A stretch of DNA of 64,000 bases, taken from the NCBI GenBank assembly GCA_020442165.1, contig JAGRKV010000075.1:62001-126000 (forward strand), written 5' to 3'. This document shows, piece by piece, positions 55,868-64,000 of this stretch (within the stretch, counting starts at the first letter, position 1; each line of letters starts with the position of its first letter). A program made the translations under genes and the position numbers. The notes below the pieces were generated by a model that was not told the DNA's origin, did not search any database, and saw nothing but the letters and a program-made list of their open reading frames with translations. The DNA is from Hyphomicrobiaceae bacterium (GTDB lineage: Bacteria; Pseudomonadota; Alphaproteobacteria; Rhizobiales; Hyphomicrobiaceae).

Positions 55868-56872
55868 ATGAGCGCACTGCCAGACACCATGACCGCCATA
55901 GTGATCGACGGAAAGGGTGGGCCGGAAGTGCTGGTGCCCCGCTCGATCGCGGTGCCCAAACCGGGACTGGGCCAAGTGCTCATCAAGGTGCATGCCGCGG
56001 GCGTCAACCGGCCGGACGTGCTGCAGCGGCAGGGCCTCTACCCTGCTCCCAAAGGTCACTCCGAGATTCTCGGCCTCGAAGTGGCTGGAGAAATTGCCGC
56101 TCTGGGAGAGGGCACCCAGCGCTTCAAGGAGGGCGACCTTGTGATGGCGCTCGTCAACGGCGGTGGCTACGCTGAATATTGCATCGCGGAAGAGCCGGCC
56201 ACGCTGCCGATACCCGCAGGACTGTCGATGACGCAGGCCGCTGGCGTGCCTGAAACCTTCTTCACGGTCTGGCACAACGTCTTCGAGCGGGGCGGTCTGA
56301 CCGCTGGTTCCTGGTTCATGGTCCATGGTGGCACATCGGGCATCGGCGTCACGGCAATCCAGCTCGCGAAGGCCATGGGCGCGAAAGTGATTGCAACGGC
56401 TGGCGGCGCGGACAAGTGCGCGGCTTGCCTCGAACTTGGAGCGGACCGGGCCGTCGACTACCGCAGCGAGGATTTCGTCGAGGTGGTCAAGGACGTCACC
56501 GGCAAGCGCGGCGTCGACGTCATTCTCGACATGGTGGGGGGCGACTACGTCGACCGCAACATCCGCTCGCTGGCAGACGACGGGCGGCTCGTCTACATCG
56601 CCTTCCTGAAGGGCGCCAAGGTCGAAGTTGACCTTATGCGGGTCATGCTGAAGCGCCTTACCATCACCGGCTCGACGCTTCGCATCCGGCCGACCGAAGT
56701 GAAAGGCCGCATCGCGCGCGCGCTGGAGGAGAACGTGCTTGGGCGGCTTGCCGATAGCTCCATCAAGGTCGTGATGGATTCGACTTTCCCGCTTGCCGAG
56801 GCGGCCAAGGCTCATGCGCGGCTCGATCAGGGCACCCACATCGGCAAGATCGTGCTGACGGTTGCGGGCTAG
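55868..56872 (+). CDS. NAD(P)H-quinone oxidoreductase (PIG3/Qor type)
   Basis: A 334-residue zinc-free MDR enzyme. The start MSALPDTMTAIVIDGKGGPEVL follows GAGAGATCGAC; blocks are AAGVNRPDVLQRQGLYPAP, the cofactor loop VHGGTSGIGVTAIQLAKAMGAKV and LDMVGGDYVDRNIRSL. Family members reduce quinones with NADPH in one- or two-electron steps. The 56-bp region before it shows no special signal. Converging or coupled genes are absent on either side. Confidence 0.92.
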   Translation: MSALPDTMTAIVIDGKGGPEVLVPRSIAVPKPGLGQVLIKVHAAGVNRPDVLQRQGLYPAPKGHSEILGLEVAGEIAALGEGTQRFKEGDLVMALVNGGGYAEYCIAEEPATLPIPAGLSMTQAAGVPETFFTVWHNVFERGGLTAGSWFMVHGGTSGIGVTAIQLAKAMGAKVIATAGGADKCAACLELGADRAVDYRSEDFVEVVKDVTGKRGVDVILDMVGGDYVDRNIRSLADDGRLVYIAFLKGAKVEVDLMRVMLKRLTITGSTLRIRPTEVKGRIARALEENVLGRLADSSIKVVMDSTFPLAEAAKAHARLDQGTHIGKIVLTVAG

Positions 56873-57037
56873 TCAATAATTGCGCCGCCTTTCGGCAATC
56901 CCGTCGCCATCATGACGCAAAGTTGCGCCAGACTTGCGCCCAGCGCTCACCGAGCGTTCTCCGACCTGTCTAGACACTTTGAAAACGCTCAATATTTTGT
57001 TTAGACGACGGGTTGTGTGGTTTTTTTCATCCGCTAG

Positions 57038-57712
57038 ATGAAGGGCAGGCCGGTCGTGTCTCAAGCCAGAAACTTTCTGCACGTTGCCGAAGACACCATA
57101 ATCAACGCCGACATTCGAAACTGCCATCGTCTTGAGGTGCTGGGGCGCATCGAAGGCGATGTGGTCACGAGGGAGATCCTCGTGCATCCGACGGGTTCGG
57201 TCGTCGGCCGGGTGCGTGCGGAGAGTGCTGAGATCCTTGGGACAGTCGAAGGCGAAGTCGTGGTGCGAAATCTGATTTCGATCCGGCCGTCGGGTATCGT
57301 GCAGGGCGATGTCCAGTATGGACGCATGGTGCTCGACCCAGGCGGCGAACTTTCCGCAAAAGTGCGCAACGTGCCGCCGCATCTAGTCGGTGATTTTTCG
57401 CTTGCCGTGCGGCGGGGGCAGCAGATTGTCGTCACCACGCAGGATCTGGCTGCCATCGATCCCGACAACACACCCGACGAGTTGCGCTACAGCGTCTCCA
57501 ACAACAAGGGCGGGCATGTCGCGTTTACCAGTGCGCCAGCCGTCTCCTTGTCCAATTTCACGCAAGCCGATCTCAACAAGGGGATCGTCGCCTTCGTCCA
57601 CGATGGCAATGCAGGCCGCAATGCGAGCTTCGACGTCGTTGTCGCGGACACGGAAGGCGGGACATCGGGCAAGCCACGCACGGTGGATGTCGTTGTTGGC
57701 GATGCCGCCTGA
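57038..57712 (+). CDS. bactofilin fused to a CSPG/cadherin-like repeat
   Basis: A 224-residue protein with two domains. Residues ~12-110 are a bactofilin (right-handed beta-helix, polymer-forming) with the repeating pattern LEVLGRIEGDV, VHPTGSVVGRV, AEILGTVEGEV, IRPSGIVQGDV. Residues ~120-220 match a CSPG/FRAS1-type repeat: TTQDLAAIDPDNTPDELRYSV, then NFTQADLNKGIVAFVHDG and FDVVVADTEGG. No signal peptide or TM is visible. The start is either ATG 57038 or GTG 57056, which has AGGGC before it. Bactofilins are cytosolic scaffolds and CSPG repeats usually extracellular, so the combination is odd. Confidence 0.85.
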   Translation: MKGRPVVSQARNFLHVAEDTIINADIRNCHRLEVLGRIEGDVVTREILVHPTGSVVGRVRAESAEILGTVEGEVVVRNLISIRPSGIVQGDVQYGRMVLDPGGELSAKVRNVPPHLVGDFSLAVRRGQQIVVTTQDLAAIDPDNTPDELRYSVSNNKGGHVAFTSAPAVSLSNFTQADLNKGIVAFVHDGNAGRNASFDVVVADTEGGTSGKPRTVDVVVGDAA

Positions 57713-57742
57713 CCGGCGCGTAGGTGGTCTAGCGGAGCGCGC

Positions 57743-58609
57743 CTACCACGCGAGCTTTGGCATGGCAGCGATGGGGCGTGCTACCGTCTTGGCAAACAAT
57801 GCGTCGAGTGCAGCTCCGTCTAGCTTGCCGGTGACGTGCACGCCCGAGGCAACGAAGACAGAGCGGATGCCGGCCTCAAAGGCGCCGGCGATGTCGGTGG
57901 TGATGCCGTCACCGATGGCGAGCACGCGCTCCTTGGTCATGCGCCTGCCACGCAACTCAGACAGCCGCGTCAATGCCAACTTATACACCGGGGCATAGGG
58001 CTTGCCCGCGTACTCCACCTTGCCGCCCAGCGCCGTGTATGCGGCAGCGACGCCGCCGGCACACCAGACGAGTTTGCCGGCGCGCTCGACCTTGAGGTCT
58101 GGATTTGCGCAGATCATTGGCAGGCTGCGTGCTGCCGCCACTTCCAGCACCGACACATAATCCTCAGGTGTTTCGGTCTCGTCGTCGACGAGCCCGGTGC
58201 ACACGACCGCGTCGGCCTCATCGACCGGTGCCAGGACGACATCAAGTCCGGTGAACAGGGCCAGGTCGCGCTCGGGTCCGATATGGTGAATTGGCCGTCC
58301 TGAAAACTTCCCGATCAATGAGAGCGCGGCATCACCCGATGTGAGAATGGCATCGTAGGCTGACTGCGGCACACCGATGCGCTTCAGTTGCGCGGCAACG
58401 GATGCCGCTGGGCGCGGGGCATTCGACAGCAGCATCACCGTGCCGCCGATCTTGCGGAAGGTTTGGCAGGCGCGCGCGGCGTCGGGGAAATGTCGCGCAC
58501 CGTTGTGCATCACGCCCCAAATGTCGACCAGCCATGCATCCGTGCCGACCGACACGGATGATATGGAATCGATAACCGGGATCGCCGAGGGCGCGCTGTC
58601 TTTTTGCAT
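57743..58609 (-). CDS. TIGR01459-family HAD-IIA phosphatase (copy 2)
   Basis: A 288-residue complete HAD subfamily IIA protein. Motif I is WLVDIWGVMHNG near residues 26-37, where the nucleophile Asp is followed by I-W, as in TIGR01459; the cap region contains VVCTGLVDDETET; AGKPYAPVYKLAL holds the motif III Lys; motif IV is LAIGDGITTDIAGAFEAG. The family is alphaproteobacterial with unknown substrate. It is a paralogue of the fragment at 1-408 and is cotranscribed (31-base gap) after the TipF-like gene. Confidence 0.9.
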   Translation of the reverse strand: MQKDSAPSAIPVIDSISSVSVGTDAWLVDIWGVMHNGARHFPDAARACQTFRKIGGTVMLLSNAPRPAASVAAQLKRIGVPQSAYDAILTSGDAALSLIGKFSGRPIHHIGPERDLALFTGLDVVLAPVDEADAVVCTGLVDDETETPEDYVSVLEVAAARSLPMICANPDLKVERAGKLVWCAGGVAAAYTALGGKVEYAGKPYAPVYKLALTRLSELRGRRMTKERVLAIGDGITTDIAGAFEAGIRSVFVASGVHVTGKLDGAALDALFAKTVARPIAAMPKLAW

Positions 58610-58640
58610 CGCACCCTCGTGCCGCGCCTAGCGCAGAAAA

Positions 58641-60992
58641 TCAAGCCGCCGATCGGGTGCCCGTCGCTGCCGCCGGTTTCATCAGCCGTGGGCCGCCGAA
58701 AAGCTGGCCCTGGCCGAAGCGCGCACCGTAGCCCTGGATCTCGGCGCGCTGCTTTTCGTCGACAATCGATTCGACGATCGGCATCAGGCCCAGGTCCATA
58801 AGGTGGCTGCACAAATCCGCTGCCGGAATGACGGCGCCCATTGCGGGCAGTCCGGACAGGAAGACAGCGGCATCGAGCTTTGAGAACTTGAAGCCAGCGG
58901 CGACCAGCGGCTCGAAATCCATGTCGAGATCGGTCACTGCGCGCAAAGCAAAGGCAAAGCCGAGCTTTCGCATGTCGCGCAGCATTGCCCAGTGCGGTTT
59001 GCCGAAGCGGCGAGCGTCAGCTTGCGAGAACGTCAGCACAAGCTGGCCGGCCAAGGACTGCTGTGCCTTGTAGGTTTCGGTCAACTCGGTGGTGAAGACG
59101 TCGGAGGCAAGCGAGCTGCCGCTGAACGTGGAGAACACCGCGCCAGACTTGCCGCGCTCATCAAGCAGGCGTGCCACGTTCGCCGTCCGCTTGAGGCGGA
59201 GATTGTCGTAAAGCGGCAGAATGCCGGACGGCGCTTCGGGGTCTTCCACTTCAACCGGATCGAGCGGGGCGCCATCAACATCGCGAAGCCGCAGGCTGAC
59301 CTCATAGTGACGGGCCTGCTGTTTTTCGAAATCGAGGATCGGTTCGAGGAAGACATCGACTCGTCCCGCGCCAATGGCGGCGGCGATGCGAGCAAAGCGC
59401 GGATCGGGGGCCTTCTTCCGTTGCGGTTTAGTTTCAGTTGCTGCCGCCAGATTGGTTGCGGGATCGGCCTCGTCTTCCGGCCAGGGCGCTATCTCGCGCG
59501 TCTGTGTACTTGCGGAGGCGAGCGCGTCGTCCTGATGAGCATCATCGAAGGGGACGTCTGCCCGGCCTGAAGTCGCCAGCGCTTCTTCCTGGGACACTAG
59601 AGCACCGGAAATACCAGTAGCCGAAGCTGGTTTTTTGGCATTGGCGTTCGGCGCCGTGGGCAGTGGCGGCGGCATGCTCGTCATTGTCGCGATCGGTTCG
59701 GCGCGACGCATCAATGCCTCGAAATCAAACTCGATGTCAGCGGGAGGCCCACCCTCTGTGGAAGTCTCGGCAGGCGCCGCCGGTGCCGTCGCTTGCTGAC
59801 CTGTTGCCGGCTGTTGGCGGGGCGGGAACTGCGGCGGTTGCACAGCCTGCGGTGCCCGCGATGGTGCCGATGCATTGGCATTGCGTTGCTGGTCGACCGG
59901 CGGATTGCCCAAGTGACCTCCCGCCGCCGCCGGCTTGGCTGGTGCCGTTGCTTGCGATGCGGGGGCCTTCATCGTCTGCGCCGTCTGCCGAAGTGCGCCA
60001 ATCGATTGGTTGATGGCGGATTCATCGGCTGCAATTGGGGCTGCCGTTGGTTTGCGCGCCGGAGCCAGTTTGTCAGCGTCGGCTGCGTTGACCTCGTCGG
60101 CGAGCTTGCGAATGAGCCCCTGGATCATTTCAACATCGGCTTCGCGCGGCGACACCATCGCCTCAACGCCCATGTTGCCTGGGCCCATGTTGCCTGGACG
60201 GTACGACCAATCATCGAACTGCTGGGCGGGTGTGCCGGATGACTTCAGCCCCGGCAAAGACGGCCCTTGCCCGCGTGGTCCTGCCGCCAATCCTTCTTTC
60301 GCCGCATCATGTGCCAGGGCCTCCTTGGGAAGCTGGGGCATTGGCGGGCCGGCAACGGGGCTGTGGTCGAACGACGGGGTGTCTGCCGTTGACGATCTCC
60401 CCGGGCTGCCTGCTGCCGGGCGCCCACTCTGGGGCGCGGACTGGTCCTGCGGATTGGGCGCGCGCACAACCTGCGGCACCTGCGGAGCCGACGTAGCGAC
60501 GGGCGGCATGGCGTCGGGACGGGCGGGTGCCGCGGGGCCAAGATTAGCATCCGCGCGAGGCATGAAGCCCGCCCCGCCAGGCCGGGATCCAGCTTCCCCG
60601 GCCGGGGCACGCTTGCCCGCGTCTTGCGGCGGCTGAGCGCCAAGTGGCTGAGCGTTGGGCGCCTGTGCATTCGGCGCCGGCACGCGCGCGTGCCCAGGTG
60701 CCGACGTGGCGTTCGCCTGCGAGAGCCGCGCAATCTCCTTTTTCAGGCTGTCGACTTCGTCCTTGAGTTCGTCGAACTGGTCGTGCCTGCGGACAAGGGT
60801 GTGTAGCGTGAGGAGGCCGATATAGAAGGCTGCGGAAACCGTGACCGCGAGCCAAAGACTGAGCCCGACCTGGACGACCAGCCCCAAGCACAGGGCAAGC
60901 GTTACGACGGCCATGGCCATCATGATGAAGCCATCGCCGGCACGGCTGCTCTTGGCCGCTGTTGGCTTTGCATCTCGGTTGTCGGTCGCCAT
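58641..60992 (-). CDS. TipF-like membrane protein with degenerate EAL domain
   Basis: A 783-residue protein, starting at the ATG behind GAGGGTGG. One or two TM helices (about residues 22-62) are followed by a coiled coil (DQFDELKDEVDSLKKEIARLSQ), a ~430-residue Pro/Ala/Gln-rich low-complexity linker, and a C-terminal EAL-fold domain (~550-770). The catalytic signature is lost: HYEVSLRLRD stands for the EAL/ExLxR motif and IVESIVDE for the later Glu motif. This layout resembles TipF, a c-di-GMP receptor for flagellar assembly in Caulobacter. No active phosphodiesterase is expected; c-di-GMP binding is possible. Confidence 0.83.
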   Translation of the reverse strand: MATDNRDAKPTAAKSSRAGDGFIMMAMAVVTLALCLGLVVQVGLSLWLAVTVSAAFYIGLLTLHTLVRRHDQFDELKDEVDSLKKEIARLSQANATSAPGHARVPAPNAQAPNAQPLGAQPPQDAGKRAPAGEAGSRPGGAGFMPRADANLGPAAPARPDAMPPVATSAPQVPQVVRAPNPQDQSAPQSGRPAAGSPGRSSTADTPSFDHSPVAGPPMPQLPKEALAHDAAKEGLAAGPRGQGPSLPGLKSSGTPAQQFDDWSYRPGNMGPGNMGVEAMVSPREADVEMIQGLIRKLADEVNAADADKLAPARKPTAAPIAADESAINQSIGALRQTAQTMKAPASQATAPAKPAAAGGHLGNPPVDQQRNANASAPSRAPQAVQPPQFPPRQQPATGQQATAPAAPAETSTEGGPPADIEFDFEALMRRAEPIATMTSMPPPLPTAPNANAKKPASATGISGALVSQEEALATSGRADVPFDDAHQDDALASASTQTREIAPWPEDEADPATNLAAATETKPQRKKAPDPRFARIAAAIGAGRVDVFLEPILDFEKQQARHYEVSLRLRDVDGAPLDPVEVEDPEAPSGILPLYDNLRLKRTANVARLLDERGKSGAVFSTFSGSSLASDVFTTELTETYKAQQSLAGQLVLTFSQADARRFGKPHWAMLRDMRKLGFAFALRAVTDLDMDFEPLVAAGFKFSKLDAAVFLSGLPAMGAVIPAADLCSHLMDLGLMPIVESIVDEKQRAEIQGYGARFGQGQLFGGPRLMKPAAATGTRSAA

Positions 60993-61309
60993 CCGGAAGC
61001 CACCCTCGCTCAACTGGTCTCGATCACCCGGCACCGCACCCCGCCTCACCTGCGGATCGCGCCGATACGGAAAGTTCTTTGCGATCGGGGTATGCGCATG
61101 AAACCGCTATCCGAATTCCGACAACGGGGCGCAAACACCGATTCGCTACCACTCAACTTTCCAGGAAGCCGGCGTCCGCCCGCAATGGACGGCAATGATC
61201 TTTCACCAGATTTCGTCGCGCGTTCGCGGTGTTGGACTTCGAGTTGTTGCGCAAACGCATCGACCTCGAATGGGCGCGTGTACCAATCAAATCGGGGTTG
61301 AATTGCTGC
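60993..61309. other. intergenic region between the TipF-like and aminotransferase genes
   Basis: About 317 bases, with no coding pattern I trust and no clear repeat. It should contain the promoter of the TipF-like gene and the 3' end of the aminotransferase transcript. Confidence 0.5.
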
Positions 61310-62647
61310 TCAAGCCCGTGCACTTGCCGCGATAATGCGCGCCAGCCGATCGCGAATTGCCTCCAGGTCGGACGGTCCCGCGATCAACGGCGGTGCCACG
61401 ACCAACGTGTCGCCGCCAACGCGGATGTAAATATCCTCATCATGGTAGCCCCTCGCCATGATCTCATAGCCGCGCGCGCCGGCTCCACCGCCTGATGGTT
61501 CGAGGTCAATGCCGCAGATCATGCCAATCGGCCTGATGTCGAGCACACCGGGGGCGTCACGCAGCGACATCATCAAATCCGCAAACAGCTGCTCATGTCC
61601 GGCCGCGCGCTCAAACAGGCCCTCGTCGCGATAGACATCGAGGGTTGCAAGGGCGGCAGCCATCGCCAGCGGATGGCCTGAGTATGTGTAGCCATGGAAG
61701 AGTTCGGGCATATGCTCTGCGCCGTCCATATGCGCCTCGTAGATCGGCGCGCGGGCAATGACTCCAGACATCGGGACCGCCCCGTTGGTGACGCCCTTGG
61801 CGAAGGCAATCATATCGGGAACGACGGCATAGCGATCGCTGGCAAAGGCCGCGCCCAAACGCCCGAATGCCGTAATCACCTCATCAAAAATCAGCAGGAT
61901 ACCGTACTTTTCCGTGATTGCGCGCAGCCGCTGGAGATACCCTTTGGGCGGCGGCAGACAGCCCGTGGAACCAGCCACGGGTTCAACGATCACTGCGGCG
62001 ACATTGGATGGATCGTGCAACGCCAGGATGCGTTCCAGTTCGTCGGCAAGGTGCGCGCCCCATTCCGGCTCGCCTTTGGAAAACGCCTGCTTGTCGCGGA
62101 CATAGGTGGCGGGCAGATGGTCGACCCCGCCCAGCATCGCGCCATAGACCTTGCGGTTGGCCGGCATGCCGCCGACTGAAATGCCGCCAAAGCCGACGCC
62201 GTGATAGCCGCGTTCGCGGCCAATGAAGCGCGTGCGGTGGCCCTCGCCGCGACGGCGGTGATAGGACAAGGCAATCTTCAACGCGGTATCGATGGCCTCA
62301 CTGCCGGATGACGCAAAAAATACGTGGTCGAGATCGGCTGGGGACATCATTGCCAGCCGGCTTGCCAGCTCGAAAGCTTCCGGATGGCCGAACTGGAACG
62401 CGGGTGCGTAGTCGAGTTTCCCCGCCGCGTCTTTTATGGCGGCGACGATGCGTGGATTGGCGTGACCCGCATTGACGCAATAGAGGCCCGAGGTGGCGTC
62501 GATCACCTTGCGGCCATCGGGTGTGAGGTAGTGCATGCCCTGGGCTGCCCTGAACATGCGCGGCGCGGCCTTGAATGCGCGGTTGGCTGTAAAAGGCATC
62601 CAATAAGCAGCGAGCGCATTGGGCGTGACATTACCGTCCGTGCTCAT
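61310..62647 (-). CDS. class III (omega) aminotransferase, beta-alanine-pyruvate type
   Basis: A 445-residue PLP enzyme of the class III family. The start follows AAAGGCAACAA. Blocks are WMPFTANRAFKAAPRM, ATSGLYCVNAGHANPRIV, FFASSGSEAIDTALKIALSYHRRRGEG, GCLPPPKGYLQRLRAI, LLIFDEVITAFGRLG and the PLP-lysine motif MIAFAKGVTNGAVPMSGV. The WMPFTANR start is typical of omega-amino acid:pyruvate transaminases. Divergent from the SDR gene across a region with repeated TGACGAA boxes. Confidence 0.92.
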   Translation of the reverse strand: MSTDGNVTPNALAAYWMPFTANRAFKAAPRMFRAAQGMHYLTPDGRKVIDATSGLYCVNAGHANPRIVAAIKDAAGKLDYAPAFQFGHPEAFELASRLAMMSPADLDHVFFASSGSEAIDTALKIALSYHRRRGEGHRTRFIGRERGYHGVGFGGISVGGMPANRKVYGAMLGGVDHLPATYVRDKQAFSKGEPEWGAHLADELERILALHDPSNVAAVIVEPVAGSTGCLPPPKGYLQRLRAITEKYGILLIFDEVITAFGRLGAAFASDRYAVVPDMIAFAKGVTNGAVPMSGVIARAPIYEAHMDGAEHMPELFHGYTYSGHPLAMAAALATLDVYRDEGLFERAAGHEQLFADLMMSLRDAPGVLDIRPIGMICGIDLEPSGGGAGARGYEIMARGYHDEDIYIRVGGDTLVVAPPLIAGPSDLEAIRDRLARIIAASARA

Positions 62648-62974
62648 TTGTTGCCTTTCTCCCCTAGGGGCAAGTTGCACCGGCGCCTGGAGCCCTGCCG
62701 CGCAATCTGATGACGAAACATCGCAATTGCAGCCAAAGTGGCGATGGAACGGCCAGTTCGTCAGACTGGAATTCACTTTGTGCTGATGTGGAAAAGCACA
62801 CCTTTTAGTGGATGACGAACGATTTTTGACTGCCGCCGCGCTTTGGCCGCAACACTGCCAAGGCCGGACCTCGATCTGGCGCTTGTTTAGCTCTCGTTAG
62901 GCGAATCGGCGTGGTATTGTGTCCGCCGGGCCGCCTTACTCTAGTCCTGGCGTATGCATAAGGAGAGAGCCCTG
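62648..62974. promoter_or_regulatory. divergent control region with repeated TGACGAA boxes
   Basis: The 327-base gap between the aminotransferase and SDR genes has no gene. It holds TGACGAA at 62711-62717 and 62813-62819 and the inverse TTCGTCA at 62757-62763, with GTTCGTCA/TGACGAAC forming an 8-base inverted pair around a second dyad TGTGCT-N10-AGCACA (62779-62800). This looks like an operator array for a divergent promoter pair, but the regulator is unknown. Confidence 0.5.
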
Positions 62975-63727
62975 ATGTTCATGAGCGTTGTAACGCATGC
63001 CCCTGGTGTCCCTGTCTATGCGGAGCTTGCGGGTGCGCGGGTTCTCATCACTGGCCTGTCGCCGTTGTCCGGGGTCGACCTTGCACGCAGCTTTGCCGAC
63101 CATAAGTGCCGGCTCGTGTTGCAGACCTCTGCCGTCGGGCCCGAGGTCGACGCGCTGACGGCACTGCTTGCCGAGAGCGCCGCAGAGACACAGCTCTTCA
63201 CGACTGAGCTTTCCCAAGGTCCTGATGCCGTCGGCTTTGCGCAGGGACCGGCACAAACGCTTGGCGGTCTCGACGTTGCCATCAATCTGATTGCTGTGGA
63301 AGCTGAGGATCTCGCTGGTCGGACGACGCTGGATGAGATCGAGGACCTGGTGTCCGAAAAGCTGTTGCCTGCAACGCTGATGACGAAGGTTATCGCCAAC
63401 CGGATGCGACTGACGCTCACCGAGGGCCTCATTCTCAATGCCGTCGTGATGGCGCCGCCGCGGTCTTCCGCCGAGGAAGCCCTTACCGGGATACTGAGGA
63501 CGGCCCTCGCCGCGATTACGCGGCGTCAGGCGCAGGAATGGGCGGACAAGGATATCCGCATCAATGCGATCGGCCCCAAAGGCCCGATGGATGGCGCACA
63601 CGGCGGTGCGTGCCTGACCTCCGGGCCGGACATTGCCGCGCTGGCTCTTTACCTGGCGAGCCGCAAGGGGCGCCAGCTCACCGGTCATGTGTTCGATGCT
63701 GAAGGCGTGGCCGGGCGCGGCTGCTGA
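62975..63727 (+). CDS. SDR-like protein lacking the catalytic Tyr-x3-Lys
   Basis: A 250-residue short-chain-dehydrogenase-like protein, starting at ATG 62975 behind AAGGAGAGAG. The Rossmann glycine motif is VLITGLSPLSGVDLARSF near residues 25-42; the block GGLDVAINLIAVE corresponds to the NNAG strand and DKDIRINAIGP to the later N-A-x-x-P segment. Where the catalytic Tyr-x3-Lys should be, the sequence reads RRQAQEW, so a normal SDR reaction is unlikely. It is divergent from the aminotransferase; function unknown. Confidence 0.78.
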   Translation: MFMSVVTHAPGVPVYAELAGARVLITGLSPLSGVDLARSFADHKCRLVLQTSAVGPEVDALTALLAESAAETQLFTTELSQGPDAVGFAQGPAQTLGGLDVAINLIAVEAEDLAGRTTLDEIEDLVSEKLLPATLMTKVIANRMRLTLTEGLILNAVVMAPPRSSAEEALTGILRTALAAITRRQAQEWADKDIRINAIGPKGPMDGAHGGACLTSGPDIAALALYLASRKGRQLTGHVFDAEGVAGRGC

Positions 63728-63781
63728 ACCGCACGGGCGACGTGTGAGCCCTCGACTGTCTCGGAAACGAAATGCCGGCGG

Positions 63782-63803
63782 GCCGCTCCTCACAAGGAGC
63801 GGC
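63782..63803 (+). terminator. hairpin after the SDR-like gene
   Basis: GCCGCTCCT and AGGAGCGGC form a perfect 9-base stem with a CACA loop. It is 55 bases past the SDR stop and 72 bases before the stop of the convergent globin gene. No T-run follows on either strand, so it may be a weak bidirectional terminator. Confidence 0.65.
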
Positions 63804-63874
63804 TATCCTGGCCTATCACCGGTTGATTGATGGCGGTGCGCGACCAATTCCGCCGCGCCACCTAACGGACTTCG

Positions 63875-64000
63875 TCAATCGGTGTTTTGCATGTGATGAG
63901 CAAGACGGCGGATGGGCTCGCGCAACGCTTCGCGCAGCTTGGCGTCGGCGACGGTTTCATCCATCGCGCCTTCGAAGCACCTGAGCCAGGCGGCGATCTC
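63875..64000 (-). CDS. truncated haemoglobin-like protein (probably group II), C-terminal fragment
   Basis: Reverse-strand reading from the window edge gives 41 residues and a TGA: EIAAWLRCFEGAMDETV, then LREALREPIRRLAHHMQNTD. The W-L-x-C-x3-A-x-D/E block and the R-x-L-A-x-H-M-x-N ending match the G and H helices of group II truncated haemoglobins. The haem-binding part lies outside the window. Such globins detoxify NO or handle oxygen. The fragment is short, so the subgroup is a best guess. Confidence 0.7.
   Translation of the reverse strand, partial: EIAAWLRCFEGAMDETVADAKLREALREPIRRLAHHMQNTD

Noticed and set aside
61092..61301. A small open frame between the TipF-like and aminotransferase genes
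   Set aside because: No ribosome site, no recognisable pattern, and low-quality composition; left as intergenic.
63772..63984. A forward-strand open frame at the window end
   Set aside because: It runs over a terminator hairpin and antisense to the globin fragment, whose protein pattern is clear.

Overview
The window looks like the chromosome of a GC-rich alphaproteobacterium of the order Hyphomicrobiales (Rhizobiales), able to fix CO2 by the Calvin cycle. Pointers are a red-type form IC RuBisCO with the CbbX activase, an RcdA (CtrA-degradation) homologue, a TipF-like protein, small DUF2842 and DUF1192 proteins, an NdvA-type beta-glucan exporter, and tandem palindromes of a type I associate with Rhizobiales genomes. 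The genus cannot be fixed from sequence alone. I see no tRNA, rRNA, CRISPR array, transposase or phage gene; this is ordinary chromosome.

Layout. (1) 1-14.8 kb: end of a TIGR01459-type HAD phosphatase; a reverse-strand operon of glucan synthase OpgH, an FkbM methyltransferase and an exported protein; then, interleaved with housekeeping genes (CBS protein, L,D-transpeptidase, cytochrome b561, NdvA), a dispersed set that resembles pterin/flavin chemistry: MDR dehydrogenase, PTPS/QueD homologue, GT4 glycosyltransferase, SAM methyltransferase, stand-alone RibD-type reductase and a RibA-like protein. (2) 15-24.3 kb: GT87 membrane glycosyltransferase, CoA-binding protein, VOC protein, enoyl-CoA hydratase, exported helical protein, PaaI thioesterase, rplM-rpsI, TerC, argC, heme A synthase, DUF2842. 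(3) 24.3-34.9 kb: exopolysaccharide locus with a polysaccharide deacetylase and a Wzc-like co-polymerase on one strand, and Wza, GT4, a polyprenyl-phosphate sugar transferase and two tandem O-antigen ligase/polymerase proteins on the other. (4) 35.1-36.5 kb: hemN behind an FNR/FixK-type site; then a GST. (5) 37.4-49.8 kb: divergent cbbR and a long operon cbbF-P-T-K-A-L-S-X-E-redoxin-cbbZ. (6) 49.8-64 kb: a four-TM protein of unknown function, an ABC exporter, rpmE, rcdA, DUF1192, quinone oxidoreductase, a bactofilin fused to a CSPG/cadherin-like repeat, a second TIGR01459 HAD protein beside a TipF-like degenerate-EAL protein, an omega-aminotransferase, a degenerate SDR, and the C-terminus of a truncated haemoglobin.

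How it fits together. The cbb operon supplies RuBP regeneration (cbbF, P, T, K, A, E), carboxylation (cbbL, S), activation (cbbX) and phosphoglycolate removal (cbbZ), with CbbR reading out divergently. Stable hairpins after cbbS and cbbE may set expression levels. The polysaccharide genes (OpgH, NdvA, GT87, the Wza/Wzc locus) indicate substantial investment in periplasmic glucan and exopolysaccharide.

Most worth following up: the pterin/flavin-like gene set, whose PTPS member lacks the usual catalytic Cys and one zinc His; an O-antigen ligase whose last 150 residues are three repeats of 50 residues in exact register; the bactofilin-CSPG fusion; a Wzc homologue without a P-loop; and a structured leader in front of terC.
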